Shown here in pieces: positions 49,172-55,756 of a stretch of 64,000 bases of DNA (position 1 is its first letter; the number at the start of each line of letters is the position of its first letter). The notes under the pieces are model-generated. The model saw only the letters and a program-made list of their open reading frames with translations. It did no database searches and was not told where the DNA came from. A program made the position numbers and the translations under genes. This DNA is from Siderastrea radians (taxonomy: Eukaryota; Cnidaria; Anthozoa; Scleractinia; Rhizangiidae), in contig OZ024896.1 of the NCBI GenBank assembly GCA_964017195.1, forward strand, positions 5,905,487 to 5,969,486, given 5' to 3'.

Positions 49172-50016
49172 CTGAAAACAGAGTGAATGTGCGGAGAGAA
49201 GAACTCTGGAAAGAATTCCTAGTTCCAGATGAGATTCGAACCCGCGACCTTCCGTACTCTAGTCGGTTGCTCTAACCACTGAGCCACTGGGAACTCTAGT
49301 GGTGAGCAATGGTCAGTTGTAGGCTGTCACAACAAACGCAGTCACATTATTTCAATGCGCACATGCATTTAACTGCATCATGCAGCCACGGGGAATACTC
49401 TTAGAGTAACAAATGAAAATAGAATGACCATAATTCAATTCCCGCCATACCCTTCCCTTTGGTCACACCGGGGAGTAAGAACTTGTCTTCTCTAGTACAT
49501 TTGACTTAAGATAATCGAGATGAAGTCATCAGCAAGGACACAAAGTTGAAGCCAACTGGTTCACAAAAGTACCTTGTGGATTTCGTTAATTATCTCTTGT
49601 ATTTTGCATTAATGTTTTATACAGATTTCCGCTGGCTCCGCTGATATCAATGAGATGGAATCCTTGAACAGAGAATGCGAGTTGGCAAAGAAGAAATGCA
49701 AAGATGCACAAGAAAAATACTTCTCTGAGTCAGATAGACTGAAAGCTATTATTGATGAGATGCAAGGTATGCCATTGGTACTTTTCGCAGGCTTTCTTCA
49801 GCGGCTGAAAATTATATTTTGAAGAAGCCCTAGTGAGGCGATTACACTACGTATTTGCAAGCATTGTTATTTTCATTATGGTTTATTGTAGATGAGCAAG
49901 ATGAGTTTGTGCGCCAGTTGAGCGACCTGAAAGATAAAATTGCCAAGAAAGACTCTGAGTTGTGTCAGCTGCGAAATGAACTAACTGAGATGAAGAAGAT
50001 TGCCCAGGCTGCTACG
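425..50016 (+). CDS. CENPE: CENP-E-like kinesin-7, multi-exon gene, 3' end outside window, reading frame disrupted
   Basis: Gene-level entry; exons are listed separately. The spliced product starts [20 protein letters not shown], a typical kinesin N-terminus. It carries the P-loop GQTSSGKT (residues ~95-102), LEIYNEEIRDLL, switch I NDRSSRSH, switch [25 protein letters not shown] and [12 protein letters not shown]. The neck [14 protein letters not shown] and the later RRLTWCPG are features I recognise from CENP-E rather than other kinesins. Known CENP-E is a plus-end-directed mitotic motor at kinetochores that moves chromosomes to the metaphase plate; its C-terminal kinetochore region would lie beyond this window. 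After the motor comes a heptad-rich coiled coil. The frame is broken in exons 7, 8, 10/11 and 27', so the copy may be a pseudogene or may contain assembly errors. Two satellite arrays lie within its introns. Family assignment is firm; functional status is open. Confidence 0.85.
496..868 (+). other. Intron 1
   Basis: AT-rich sequence between GTAAGT and ATCCAG. No repeat or reading frame of note is visible. Confidence 0.7.
869..972 (+). CDS. CENPE: Exon 2: motor domain
   Basis: Completes R24 and encodes [20 protein letters not shown] and onward to NSCYSF. This matches the CENP-E stretch between the first strand and the FDRVF motif, including the W that CENP-E has where many kinesins do not. 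The acceptor is ATCCAG and the donor G|GTAAGC. The exon ends in phase 1. Confidence 0.8.
973..1727 (+). other. Intron 2
   Basis: Non-coding; I see no transposon ends, tandem repeat or RNA gene in it. Confidence 0.6.
1728..1817 (+). CDS. CENPE: Exon 3: [18 protein letters not shown] motor segment
   Basis: Encodes [20 protein letters not shown] and then [11 protein letters not shown], the canonical motor segment leading into the P-loop. The acceptor is ATTTTAG. The donor AACG|GTTGGT is weak, with GT but little of the usual consensus, yet it gives the correct phase into exon 4. Confidence 0.82.
2094..2429. mobile_element. Short inverted-repeat element in intron 3
   Basis: The ends read AGTCAAAGCTCT at 2094 and, reversed, AGAGCTTTGACT ending at 2429, with a GCGACCAC block shared just inside. 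Internally the motif GTAAGCGAC recurs near 2121, 2202 and 2360 and inverted near 2406. This looks like a non-autonomous (MITE-like) element with subterminal repeats. Superfamily unknown; no coding sequence. Confidence 0.6.
3025..3980. mobile_element. ~0.96 kb inverted-repeat DNA element with CAATCGAT-rich ends
   Basis: The left end reads CCCGGAGTATCCAATCGATG. The reverse complement of the right end reads CCCGGTGTCTCCAATCGATG. Both ends continue into arrays of ATCGATTG and CAATTGAT words (3031-3165 and 3815-3970), so the termini are long imperfect inverted repeats. The interior shows no transposase frame. It is probably a non-autonomous cut-and-paste element; no clear target-site duplication was found. 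Confidence 0.65.
4376..4494 (+). CDS. CENPE: Exon 4: P-loop of the motor
   Basis: Encodes [20 protein letters not shown] and then [28 protein letters not shown] is the Walker A nucleotide-binding loop and is intact (residues ~95-102). Acceptor CTACAG, donor AAG|GTACTC. This is the clearest motor signature in the window. Confidence 0.93.
4495..4992 (+). other. Intron 4
   Basis: AT-rich; nothing beyond ordinary intron sequence is visible. Confidence 0.6.
4993..5046 (+). CDS. CENPE: Exon 5: [18 protein letters not shown]
   Basis: Eighteen codons, phase 0 at both ends, encoding the conserved V-SYLEIYNE strand. Acceptor TTTCTAG, donor GAG|GTAGGT. Confidence 0.9.
5081..5416 (-). mobile_element. 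tRNA-related retroelement (SINE-like) in intron 5
   Basis: On the minus strand, 5159-5233 is tRNA-like: an A-box-like TAGCTCAGTGG and a B-box GTTCGAATCC are correctly ordered and spaced. The anticodon arm does not fold well, so this is not a working tRNA. A 12-base direct repeat, CAATATAATATT, sits at 5069-5080 and 5417-5428 and looks like a target-site duplication. The tRNA-like part is in the middle of this interval rather than at the 5' end, so the element may be composite. Confidence 0.6.
5482..5541 (+). CDS. CENPE: Exon 6: [20 protein letters not shown]
   Basis: Twenty codons, phase 0 at both ends. EIRDLL continues the EIYNE motif. Acceptor CTTCAG, donor CAG|GTAGGA. Confidence 0.88.
5542..6074 (+). 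other. Intron 6
   Basis: No repeat, RNA or coding feature recognised. Confidence 0.6.
6075..6156 (+). CDS. CENPE: Exon 7: motor segment with an in-frame TGA
   Basis: Reads [14 protein letters not shown], then TGA at 6117-6119, then [12 protein letters not shown]. Both sides are good kinesin sequence in the same frame and the spacing matches CENP-E, so the stop falls inside a conserved domain. The local bases could also be explained by a small deletion plus a small insertion. Acceptor TTCTAG, donor GAAA|GTAAGA. Confidence 0.8.
6157..6582 (+). other. Intron 7
   Basis: AT-rich intron; nothing notable. Confidence 0.6.
6583..6654 (+). CDS. CENPE: Exon 8: switch I segment with a 4-base frame break
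   Basis: With the incoming phase the exon reads KNR, then four surplus bases GTGA (6591-6594), after which the correct frame resumes as [20 protein letters not shown]. Removing those bases would give the canonical GEKNRHFG-TNMN motif, so they behave as a frameshifting insertion. Switch I (NDRSSRSH) itself is intact. Acceptor TTTACAG, donor GTG|GTGAGT. Confidence 0.82.
6796..6873 (+). CDS. CENPE: Exon 9: motor loop before switch II
   Basis: Twenty-six codons, phase 0 at both ends: [20 protein letters not shown] then VRVAHL. CENP-E has a similar IxESRE..VKVSHL segment. Acceptor TTCAAG, donor TTG|GTAAAC. Confidence 0.87.
7173..7229 (+). CDS. CENPE: Exon 10: switch II (LVDLAGSE)
   Basis: Encodes [19 protein letters not shown]. 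The LVDLAGSE switch II motif is intact. The exon ends in phase 0 at TTG|GTTTGT, but exon 11 needs phase 1. The usual sequence is TGAEG-RLKEG; here TTT and TT appear as extra bases around the GAA codon, which would account for the mismatch. An alternative donor at 7234 (GTCCAC) restores frame but is a poor site. Confidence 0.82.
7230..7847 (+). other. Intron 10 with a foldback-element fragment
   Basis: Positions 7707-7752 (ACGGTGGCAAATTTACCTTA and flanks) resemble one arm of the foldback element at 12148-12322. The rest is AT-rich with no recognisable feature. Confidence 0.5.
7848..7932 (+). CDS. CENPE: Exon 11: [13 protein letters not shown] segment
   Basis: Frame set by conservation encodes [20 protein letters not shown] and AKLSDGKT. 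Read in phase 0 directly from exon 10 it would hit TGA within four codons. Acceptor TTTGCAG, donor AC|GTAAGA. Confidence 0.85.
8131..8257 (+). CDS. CENPE: Exon 12: [19 protein letters not shown]
   Basis: Encodes [20 protein letters not shown] then [22 protein letters not shown], the conserved last part of the motor core. Acceptor TTTAAG, donor AAG|GTGAAA. Confidence 0.92.
8550..8597 (+). CDS. CENPE: Exon 13: end of motor core
   Basis: [16 protein letters not shown], sixteen codons, phase 0. FAS-AK-(I/M)KN-P-VNE closes the kinesin-7 motor. Donor GAA|GTAAGC. Confidence 0.9.
8723..8794 (+). CDS. CENPE: Exon 14: kinesin neck
   Basis: [20 protein letters not shown] then [18 protein letters not shown] is the start of the CENP-E neck coiled coil and supports kinesin-7 identity. 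Donor GAG|GTATGA. Confidence 0.9.
8901..8957 (+). CDS. CENPE: Exon 15: coiled coil
   Basis: [19 protein letters not shown], phase 0 at both ends, heptad-like. Acceptor CCTCAG, donor AAG|GTAAGC. Confidence 0.8.
9049..9084 (+). CDS. CENPE: Exon 16: 12-codon coiled-coil exon
   Basis: [12 protein letters not shown], phase 0 at both ends, with good splice sites (TTCTCAG and CAG|GTATGA). Confidence 0.75.
9313..9411 (+). CDS. CENPE: Exon 17: coiled coil
   Basis: [20 protein letters not shown] then [13 protein letters not shown], 33 codons in phase 0. It aligns with the CENP-E NEKIENLTRML segment just before the RRxTWCxG motif. Donor AAG|GTTTGC. Confidence 0.82.
9500..9699 (+). CDS. CENPE: Exon 18: RRLTWCPG motif and linker
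   Basis: Begins [20 protein letters not shown] and continues to an acidic stretch ([20 protein letters not shown]) and NFAIPQAKR. The RR(V/L)TWCxG motif after the neck is, to my knowledge, specific to CENP-E and is the best evidence for orthology outside the motor. Acceptor TTTACAG, donor AG|GTAAGT. Confidence 0.88.
9700..10145 (+). other. Intron 18
   Basis: AT-rich; no repeats or RNA features seen. Confidence 0.6.
10146..10200 (+). CDS. CENPE: Exon 19
   Basis: [18 protein letters not shown], from phase 1 acceptor GAAG to donor GAG|GTTAGT. Short and acidic, with no domain; included because both phases fit. Confidence 0.7.
10201..10644 (+). other. Intron 19
   Basis: Nothing notable apart from A/T runs. 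Confidence 0.6.
10645..10734 (+). CDS. CENPE: Exon 20: coiled coil
   Basis: [20 protein letters not shown] then [10 protein letters not shown], thirty codons in phase 0, clear heptad pattern. Acceptor TTTGCAG, donor AAC|GTAAGT. Confidence 0.82.
10852..10923 (+). CDS. CENPE: Exon 21: coiled coil
   Basis: [20 protein letters not shown] then PAPM, 24 codons. Acceptor TTGAAG, donor ATG|GTACGG. Confidence 0.75.
10924..11289 (+). other. Intron 21
   Basis: No feature recognised. Confidence 0.6.
11290..11349 (+). CDS. CENPE: Exon 22: coiled coil
   Basis: [20 protein letters not shown], twenty codons, phase 0. Acceptor TTTACAG, donor GAG|GTATTT. Confidence 0.78.
11373..11860. mobile_element. MITE-like element with GGGGCCGATTACATGAGGC ends
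   Basis: The left terminus GGGGCCGATTACATGAGGC is a perfect inverted match of the right terminus ending at 11860. Inside is a second inverted pair built on CAATCGCGATTACATGG (near 11680) and CCATGTAATCGCGAAG (near 11752), plus CAGCCCGG/CCGGGCTG words. It is non-coding and lies in intron 22. Class unknown; no clear target-site duplication. Confidence 0.72.
12028..12091 (+). CDS. CENPE: Exon 23: coiled coil
   Basis: [20 protein letters not shown] then K and one base. Acceptor TTCTAAG, donor G|GTAAAG. Confidence 0.78.
12148..12322. mobile_element. Foldback element in intron 23
   Basis: The whole 175-base stretch is a near-complete hairpin: the left arm TTGGATTTATTAACTGAG continues through GGTAAATTGG and GAAAGCTGACGTTTCGAGCG and is mirrored by the right arm ending at 12322, with a short loop near 12235. 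A partial arm recurs at 7707-7752. It is non-coding and probably a high-copy foldback MITE. Confidence 0.72.
12547..13277 (+). CDS. CENPE: Exon 24: large coiled-coil exon
   Basis: An open 731-base exon beginning (E)[18 protein letters not shown] and ending MERLEKQ|GTTTTT. About 243 residues rich in E, K, L and Q with heptad spacing throughout; no other domain. It forms part of the long rod that separates the CENP-E motor from its C-terminus. Acceptor TTACAG; frame is clean. Confidence 0.88.
13573..13714 (+). CDS. CENPE: Exon 25: coiled-coil repeat unit 1, first half
   Basis: [20 protein letters not shown] then [20 protein letters not shown] and AIIGEMQ. First half of a ~90-residue repeat also found in exons 27 and 28. 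Donor CAAG|GTACGA, phase 1. Confidence 0.85.
13966..14087 (+). CDS. CENPE: Exon 26: coiled-coil repeat unit 1, second half
   Basis: [20 protein letters not shown] then [21 protein letters not shown], donor GTG|GTAAGC. A second donor CAG|GTAAGG at 14160 would extend the exon by [20 protein letters not shown] and four more residues in frame. I prefer 14087 because the sister exons 27 and 29 splice at the equivalent place. Confidence 0.8.
14088..15047 (+). other. Intron 26
   Basis: Contains a TCGCCC-rich patch at 14737-14820, including the small hairpin TCGCCC-TTC-GGGCGA; otherwise unremarkable. The same intron is repeated after exon 26'. Confidence 0.55.
15048..15227 (+). CDS. CENPE: Exon 27: coiled-coil repeat unit 2, both halves fused
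   Basis: [26 protein letters not shown] joins directly to [20 protein letters not shown]. Compared with exons 28+29, the end of the first half, the intron and the start of the second half are missing, and the join is in frame. Sixty codons, phase 0. Donor ACG|GTAAGC. Confidence 0.85.
15228..15843 (+). other. Intron 27 with a GAT microsatellite and a tRNA-like repeat
   Basis: A (GAT)n run lies at about 15360-15390. On the minus strand, 15443-15515 is tRNA-like, with A-box TGGCTCAGTGG and B-box GGTTCGAATC; the anticodon arm does not pair, so it is a SINE-type remnant and not a tRNA gene. Confidence 0.6.
15443..15515 (-). mobile_element. tRNA-derived SINE head (copy 1)
   Basis: Minus-strand sequence GTGGCTCAGTGGTTAGAGC then GGGTTCGAATCTC gives correctly spaced internal RNA polymerase III promoter boxes. 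The body boundaries are unclear. The same head recurs at 49224-49296 as part of the segmental duplication. Confidence 0.6.
15844..15978 (+). CDS. CENPE: Exon 28 (copy 1), truncated at its 3' end
   Basis: [20 protein letters not shown] then [20 protein letters not shown] and AIIDE. The intact copy (49625-49766) continues ATGCAAG|GTATGC; here GATGAG runs straight into GTTATATATA. The remaining 135 bases are 45 whole codons, and GAG|GTTATA could act as a weak donor in phase 0, compatible with exon 25' at 47385. Confidence 0.75.
15980..16041. repeat. (TA)n microsatellite at left edge of the 797-bp array
   Basis: About 31 TA dinucleotides between the truncated exon 28 and the first array module. 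Confidence 0.95.
16042..16728. mobile_element. First 797-family module (MITE-like, ~0.69 kb)
   Basis: Representative module. Left end ATCTACCTGATTTTATGAAA and right end (reverse complement) ATATACCTGGATTTTTGAAA are imperfect inverted repeats. It contains a hairpin at 16644-16676 and G/C-homopolymer tracts near 16524 and 16613. No transposase is encoded, so it would be non-autonomous. Confidence 0.65.
16644..16676. other. Perfect 15-bp hairpin in the 797-bp unit
   Basis: GGTGGACTCGCTGCC (16644-16658), loop GAT, and its exact complement GGCAGCGAGTCCACC (16662-16676). It recurs in the units; one unit (near 30217) carries a substitution in the stem. Confidence 0.9.
47001..47026. repeat. (TA)n at right edge of the 797-bp array
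   Basis: About 13 TA dinucleotides follow directly on the terminal module end CCAGG, replacing the linker that follows all other modules. Confidence 0.95.
47027..47065. other. 39-base unique segment between array and duplication
   Basis: ACCCACATGTGCTCGCGTAT and following bases have no match in the first duplication copy or either satellite. It may be the original right flank of the (TA)n target. Confidence 0.5.
47385..47526 (+). CDS. CENPE: Exon 25' (duplicate)
   Basis: Same sequence as exon 25, with acceptor TTTGCAG and donor CAAG|GTACGA. Its phase 0 start suits splicing from exon 24, exon 27 or the truncated exon 28. Confidence 0.8.
47778..47899 (+). CDS. CENPE: Exon 26' (duplicate)
   Basis: Identical in reading to exon 26: [20 protein letters not shown] onward to KKAQAAV, donor GTG|GTAAGC. 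The alternative donor is at 47972. Confidence 0.8.
48860..48993 (+). CDS. CENPE: Exon 27' (duplicate) with a 46-base deletion
   Basis: Matches exon 27 up to GAGTTATGTCAGCT, then jumps to GTAAGC. The 46 missing bases remove the [15 protein letters not shown] end and shift the phase to 2. Splicing on to exon 28' would give a stop about 14 codons later; reading through gives TAA at once. Skipping this exon would keep frame, since exon 26' ends and exon 28' begins in phase 0. Confidence 0.75.
49224..49296 (-). mobile_element. tRNA-derived SINE head (copy 2)
   Basis: Duplicate of 15443-15515, carried by the segmental duplication. It follows an expanded (GAT)n run at about 49126-49170. Confidence 0.6.
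49625..49766 (+). CDS. CENPE: Exon 28' : coiled-coil repeat unit 3, first half (intact)
   Basis: [20 protein letters not shown] then [20 protein letters not shown] and AIIDEMQ, donor CAAG|GTATGC in phase 1. Complete counterpart of the truncated exon at 15844. Confidence 0.85.
49892..50016 (+). CDS. CENPE: Exon 29: coiled-coil repeat unit 3, second half
   Basis: [20 protein letters not shown] then [22 protein letters not shown], from acceptor ATTGTAG to donor ACG|GTAAGT. Last exon visible; the gene must continue beyond the second satellite if it is complete. Confidence 0.85.
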
Positions 50017-50037
50017 GTAAGTAAATTTTAGGTGAGG

Positions 50038-50038
<1 letters not shown>

Positions 50039-50100
<62 letters not shown>
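50039..50100. repeat. (TA)n microsatellite at left edge of the 379-bp array
   Basis: About 31 TA dinucleotides, starting 22 bases after the exon 29 donor and running directly into the first module (TACCCGGATTTTTG). Confidence 0.95.
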
Positions 50101-50104
<4 letters not shown>

Positions 50105-50474
50105 CGGATTTTTGAAAACGGTACCGCTCGGTTGAGGTGTCCGAGCGGTGTGTCGCGAGCATTTTTTTGTCGTTCAGAAACTATCTCCAAAGTAGGCAAT
50201 ATAAAAATTATGAGTGCCAGCAGTCCTTTTTTCTTCTCCCCTCTCTCCCCTCCCTTCTCTTTTCTCTCCCGTGTGGTTTCTAGGCTCATGGGAGTCCAAA
50301 AAACCCTTTTTCGGTGTCGTTCCGGCCAAAATGGGCAAATCTTCAGGAGCCACCTTTTCAAAAATCCAGGTAGATATTGCAAGCAATTGTTGTCAGATGG
50401 CCAAAAATGACCGAATTCTGGCTGATGAGCGGCCTCTTGGGCATTTCTTGGCCATTTTAGCCCATTTCATGCCA

Positions 50475-50756
50475 ATATATACCCGGATTTTTGAAAACGG
50501 TACCGCTCGGTTGAGGTGTCGGAGCGGTGTGTCGCGAGCACTTTTTTGTCGTTCAGAAACTATCTCCAAAGTAGGCAATATAAAAATTATGAGTGCCAGC
50601 AGTCCTTTTTTCTTCTCCCCTCTCTCCCCTCCCTTCTCTTTTCTCTCCCGTGTGGTTTCTAGGCTCATGGGAGTCCAAAAAACCCTTTTTCGGTGTCGTT
50701 CCGGCCAAAATGGGCAAATCTTCAGGAGCCACCTTTTCAAAAATCCAGGTAGATAT
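50475..50756. mobile_element. Representative 379-family module (MITE-like, ~0.28 kb)
   Basis: Ends: ATATATACCCGGATTTTTG on the left and (reverse complement) ATATCTACCTGGATTTTTG on the right. Just inside the left end is the stem CCGCTCGG/CCGAGCGG, perfect in some units and carrying a C-to-G change in others. Non-coding. Confidence 0.65.
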
Positions 50757-53700
50757 TGCAAGCAATTGTTGTCAGATGGCCAAAAATGACCGAATTCTGG
50801 CTGATGAGCGGCCTCTTGGGCATTTCTTGGCCATTTTAGCCCATTTCATGCCAATATATACCCGGATTTTTGAAAACGGTACCGCTCGGTTGAGGTGTCG
50901 GAGCGGTGTGTCGCGAGCACTTTTTTGTCGTTCAGAAACTATCTCCAAAGTAGGCAATATAAAAATTATGAGTGCCAGCAGTCCTTTTTTCTTCTCCCCT
51001 CTCTCCCCTCCCTTCTCTTTTCTCTCCCGTGTGGTTTCTAGGCTCATGGGAGTCCAAAAAACCCTTTTTCGGTGTCGTTCCGGCCAAAATGGGCAAATCT
51101 TCAGGAGCCACCTTTTCAAAAATCCAGGTAGATATTGCAAGCAATTGTTGTCAGATGGCCAAAAATGACCGAATTCTGGCTGATGAGCGGCCTCTTGAGC
51201 ATTTCTTGGCCATTTTAGCCCATTTCATGCCAATATATACCCGGATTTTTGAAAACGGTACCGCTCGGTTGAGGTGTCCGAGCGGTGTGTCGCGAGCACT
51301 TTTTTGTCGTTCAGAAACTATCTCCAAAGTAGGCAATATAAAAATTATGAGTGCCAGCAGTCCTTTTTTCTTCTCCCCTCTCTCCCCTCCCTTCTCTTTT
51401 CTCTCCCGTGTGGTTTCTAGGCTCATGGGAGTCCAAAAAATCTTTTTCGGTGTCGTTCCGGCCAAAATGGGCAAATCTTCAGGAGCCACCTTTTCAAAAA
51501 TCCAGGTAGATATTGCAAGCAATTGTTGTCAGATGGCCAAAAATGACCGAATTCTGGCTGATGAGCGGCCTCTTGGGCATTTCTTGGCCATTTTAGCCCA
51601 TTTCATGCCAATATATACCCGGATTTTTGAAAACGGTACCGCTCGGTTGAGGTGTCGGAGCGGTGTGTCGCGAGCACTTTTTTGTCGTTCAGAAACTATC
51701 TCCAAAGTAGGCAATATAAAAATTATGAGTGCCAGCAGTCCTTTTTTCTTCTCCCCTCTCTCCCCTCCCTTCTCTTTTCTCTCCCGTGTGGTTTCTAGGC
51801 TCCTGGGAGTCCAAAAAACCCTTTTTCGGTGTCGTTCTGGCCAAAATGGGCAAATCTTCAGGAGCCACCTTTTCAAAAATCCAGGTAGATATTGCAAGCA
51901 ATTGTTGTCAGATGGCCAAAAATGACCGAATTCTGGCTGATGAGCGGCCTCTTGAGCATTTCTTGGCCATTTTAGCCCATTTCATGCCAATATATACCCG
52001 GATTTTTGAAAACGGTACCGCTCGGTTGAGGTGTCCGAGCGGTGTGTCGCGAGCACTTTTTTGTCGTTCAGAAACTATCTCCAAAGTAGGCAATATAAAA
52101 ATTATGAGTGCCAGCAGTCCTTTTTTCTTCTCCCCTCTCTCCCCTCCCTTCTCTTTTCTCTCCCGTGTGGTTTCTAGGCTCATGGGAGTCCAAAAAACCC
52201 TTTTTCGGTGTCGTTCCGGCCAAAATGGGCAAATCTTCAGGAGCCACCTTTTCAAAAATCCAGGTAGATATTGCAAGCAATTGTTGTCAGATGGCCAAAA
52301 ATGACCGAATTCTGGCTGATGAGCGGCCTCTTGAGCATTTCTTGGCCATTTTAGCCCATTTCATGCCAATATATACCCGGATTTTTGAAAACGGTACCGC
52401 TCGGTTGAGGTGTCCGAGCGGTGTGTCGCGAGCACTTTTTTGTCGTTCAGAAACTATCTCCAAAGTAGGCAATATAAAAATTATGAGTGCCAGCAGTCCT
52501 TTTTTCTTCTCCCCTCTCTCCCCTCCCTTCTCTTTTCTCTCCCGTGTGGTTTCTAGGCTCATGGGAGTCCAAAAAATCTTTTTCGGTGTCGTTCCGGCCA
52601 AAATGGGCAAATCTTCAGGAGCCACCTTTTCAAAAATCCAGGTAGATATTGCAAGCAATTGTTGTCAGATGGCCAAAAATGACCGAATTCTGGCTGATGA
52701 GCGGCCTCTTGGGCATTTCTTGGCCATTTTAGCCCATTTCATGCCAATATATACCCGGATTTTTGAAAACGGTACCGCTCGGTTGAGGTGTCGGAGCGGT
52801 GTGTCGCGAGCACTTTTTTGTCGTTCAGAAACTATCTCCAAAGTAGGCAATATAAAAATTATGAGTGCCAGCAGTCCTTTTTTCTTCTCCCCTCTCTCCC
52901 CTCCCTTCTCTTTTCTCTCCCGTGTGGTTTCTAGGCTCATGGGAGTCCAAAAAACCCTTTTTCGGTGTCGTTCCGGCCAAAATGGGCAAATCTTCAGGAG
53001 CCACCTTTTCAAAAATCCAGGTAGATATTGCAAGCAATTGTTGTCAGATGGCCAAAAATGACCGAATTCTGGCTGATGAGCGGCCTCTTGAGCATTTCTT
53101 GGCCATTTTAGCCCATTTCATGCCAATATATACCCGGATTTTTGAAAACGGTACCGCTCGGTTGAGGTGTCCGAGCGGTGTGTCGCGAGCATTTTTTTGT
53201 CGTTCAGAAACTATCTCCAAAGTAGGCAATATAAAAATTATGAGTGCCAGCAGTCCTTTTTTCTTCTCCCCTCTCTCCCCTCCCTTCTCTTTTCTCTCCC
53301 GTGTGGTTTCTAGGCTCATGGGAGTCCAAAAAACCCTTTTTCGGTGTCGTTCCGGCCAAAATGGGCAAATCTTCAGGAGCCACCTTTTCAAAAATCCAGG
53401 TAGATATTGCAAGCAATTGTTGTCAGATGGCCAAAAATGACCGAATTCTGGCTGATGAGCGGCCTCTTGGGCATTTCTTGGCCATTTTAGCCCATTTCAT
53501 GCCAATATATACCCGGATTTTTGAAAACGGTACCGCTCGGTTGAGGTGTCGGAGCGGTGTGTCGCGAGCACTTTTTTGTCGTTCAGAAACTATCTCCAAA
53601 GTAGGCAATATAAAAATTATGAGTGCCAGCAGTCCTTTTTTCTTCTCCCCTCTCTCCCCTCCCTTCTCTTTTCTCTCCCGTGTGGTTTCTAGGCTCATGG

Positions 53701-55756
53701 GAGTCCAAAAAACCCTTTTTCGGTGTCGTTCCGGCCAAAATGGGCAAATCTTCAGGAGCCACCTTTTCAAAAATCCAGGTAGATATTGCAAGCAATTGTT
53801 GTCAGATGGCCAAAAATGACCGAATTCTGGCTGATGAGCGGCCTCTTGGGCATTTCTTGGCCATTTTAGCCCATTTCATGCCAATATATACCCGGATTTT
53901 TGAAAACGGTACCGCTCGGTTGAGGTGTCGGAGCGGTGTGTCGCGAGCACTTTTTTGTCGTTCAGAAACTATCTCCAAAGTAGGCAATATAAAAATTATG
54001 AGTGCCAGCAGTCCTTTTTTCTTCTCCCCTCTCTCCCCTCCCTTCTCTTTTCTCTCCCGTGTGGTTTCTAGGCTCATGGGAGTCCAAAAAACCCTTTTTC
54101 GGTGTCGTTCCGGCCAAAATGGGCAAATCTTCAGGAGCCACCTTTTCAAAAATCCAGGTAGATATTGCAAGCAATTGTTGTCAGATGGCCAAAAATGACC
54201 GAATTCTGGCTGATGAGCGGCCTCTTGAGCATTTCTTGGCCATTTTAGCCCATTTCATGCCAATATATACCCGGATTTTTGAAAACGGTACCGCTCGGTT
54301 GAGGTGTCCGAGCGGTGTGTCGCGAGCACTTTTTTGTCGTTCAGAAACTATCTCCAAAGTAGGCAATATAAAAATTATGAGTGCCAGCAGTCCTTTTTTC
54401 TTCTCCCCTCTCTCCCCTCCCTTCTCTTTTCTCTCCCGTGTGGTTTCTAGGCTCATGGGAGTCCAAAAAATCTTTTTCGGTGTCGTTCCGGCCAAAATGG
54501 GCAAATCTTCAGGAGCCACCTTTTCAAAAATCCAGGTAGATATTGCAAGCAATTGTTGTCAGATGGCCAAAAATGACCGAATTCTGGCTGATGAGCGGCC
54601 TCTTGGGCATTTCTTGGCCATTTTAGCCCATTTCATGCCAATATATACCCGGATTTTTGAAAACGGTACCGCTCGGTTGAGGTGTCGGAGCGGTGTGTCG
54701 CGAGCACTTTTTTGTCGTTCAGAAACTATCTCCAAAGTAGGCAATATAAAAATTATGAGTGCCAGCAGTCCTTTTTTCTTCTCCCCTCTCTCCCCTCCCT
54801 TCTCTTTTCTCTCCCGTGTGGTTTCTAGGCTCCTGGGAGTCCAAAAAACCCTTTTTCGGTGTCGTTCTGGCCAAAATGGGCAAATCTTCAGGAGCCACCT
54901 TTTCAAAAATCCAGGTAGATATTGCAAGCAATTGTTGTCAGATGGCCAAAAATGACCGAATTCTGGCTGATGAGCGGCCTCTTGAGCATTTCTTGGCAAT
55001 TTTAGCCCATTTCATGCCAATATATACCCGGATTTTTGAAAACGGTACCGCTCGGTTGAGGTGTCCGAGCGGTGTGTCGCGAGCACTTTTTTGTCGTTCA
55101 GAAACTATCTCCAAAGTAGGCAATATAAAAATTATGAGTGCCAGCAGTCCTTTTTTCTTCTCCCCTCTCTCCCCTCCCTTCTCTTTTCTCTCCCGTGTGG
55201 TTTCTAGGCTCATGGGAGTCCAAAAAATCTTTTTCGGTGTCGTTCCGGCCAAAATGGGCAAATCTTCAGGAGCCACCTTTTCAAAAATCCAGGTAGATAT
55301 TGCAAGCAATTGTTGTCAGATGGCCAAAAATGACCGAATTCTGGCTGATGAGCGGCCTCTTGGGCATTTCTTGGCCATTTTAGCCCATTTCATGCCAATA
55401 TATACCCGGATTTTTGAAAACGGTACCGCTCGGTTGAGGTGTCGGAGCGGTGTGTCGCGAGCACTTTTTTGTCGTTCAGAAACTATCTCCAAAGTAGGCA
55501 ATATAAAAATTATGAGTGCCAGCAGTCCTTTTTTCTTCTCCCCTCTCTCCCCTCCCTGCTCTTTTCTCTCCCGTGTGGTTTCTAGGCTCATGGGAGTCCA
55601 AAAAACCCTTTTTCGGTGTCGTTCCGGCCAAAATGGGCAAATCTTCAGGAGCCACCTTTTCAAAAATCCAGGTAGATATTGCAAGCAATTGTTGTCAGAT
55701 GGCCAAAAATGACCGAATTCTGGCTGATGAGCGGCCTCTTGAGCATTTCTTGGCCA

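Larger units (their letters stand above)
47066..49766 (+). repeat. Segmental duplication, copy 2
   Basis: Matches 13254-15978 (offset 33812 before the 46-base deletion, then 33766, then 33781 after five extra GAT units). Only about eight substitutions were noticed in 2.7 kb, so the duplication is young. The copy starts inside exon 24 sequence without an acceptor and retains the intact exon 28 end. Confidence 0.93.
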
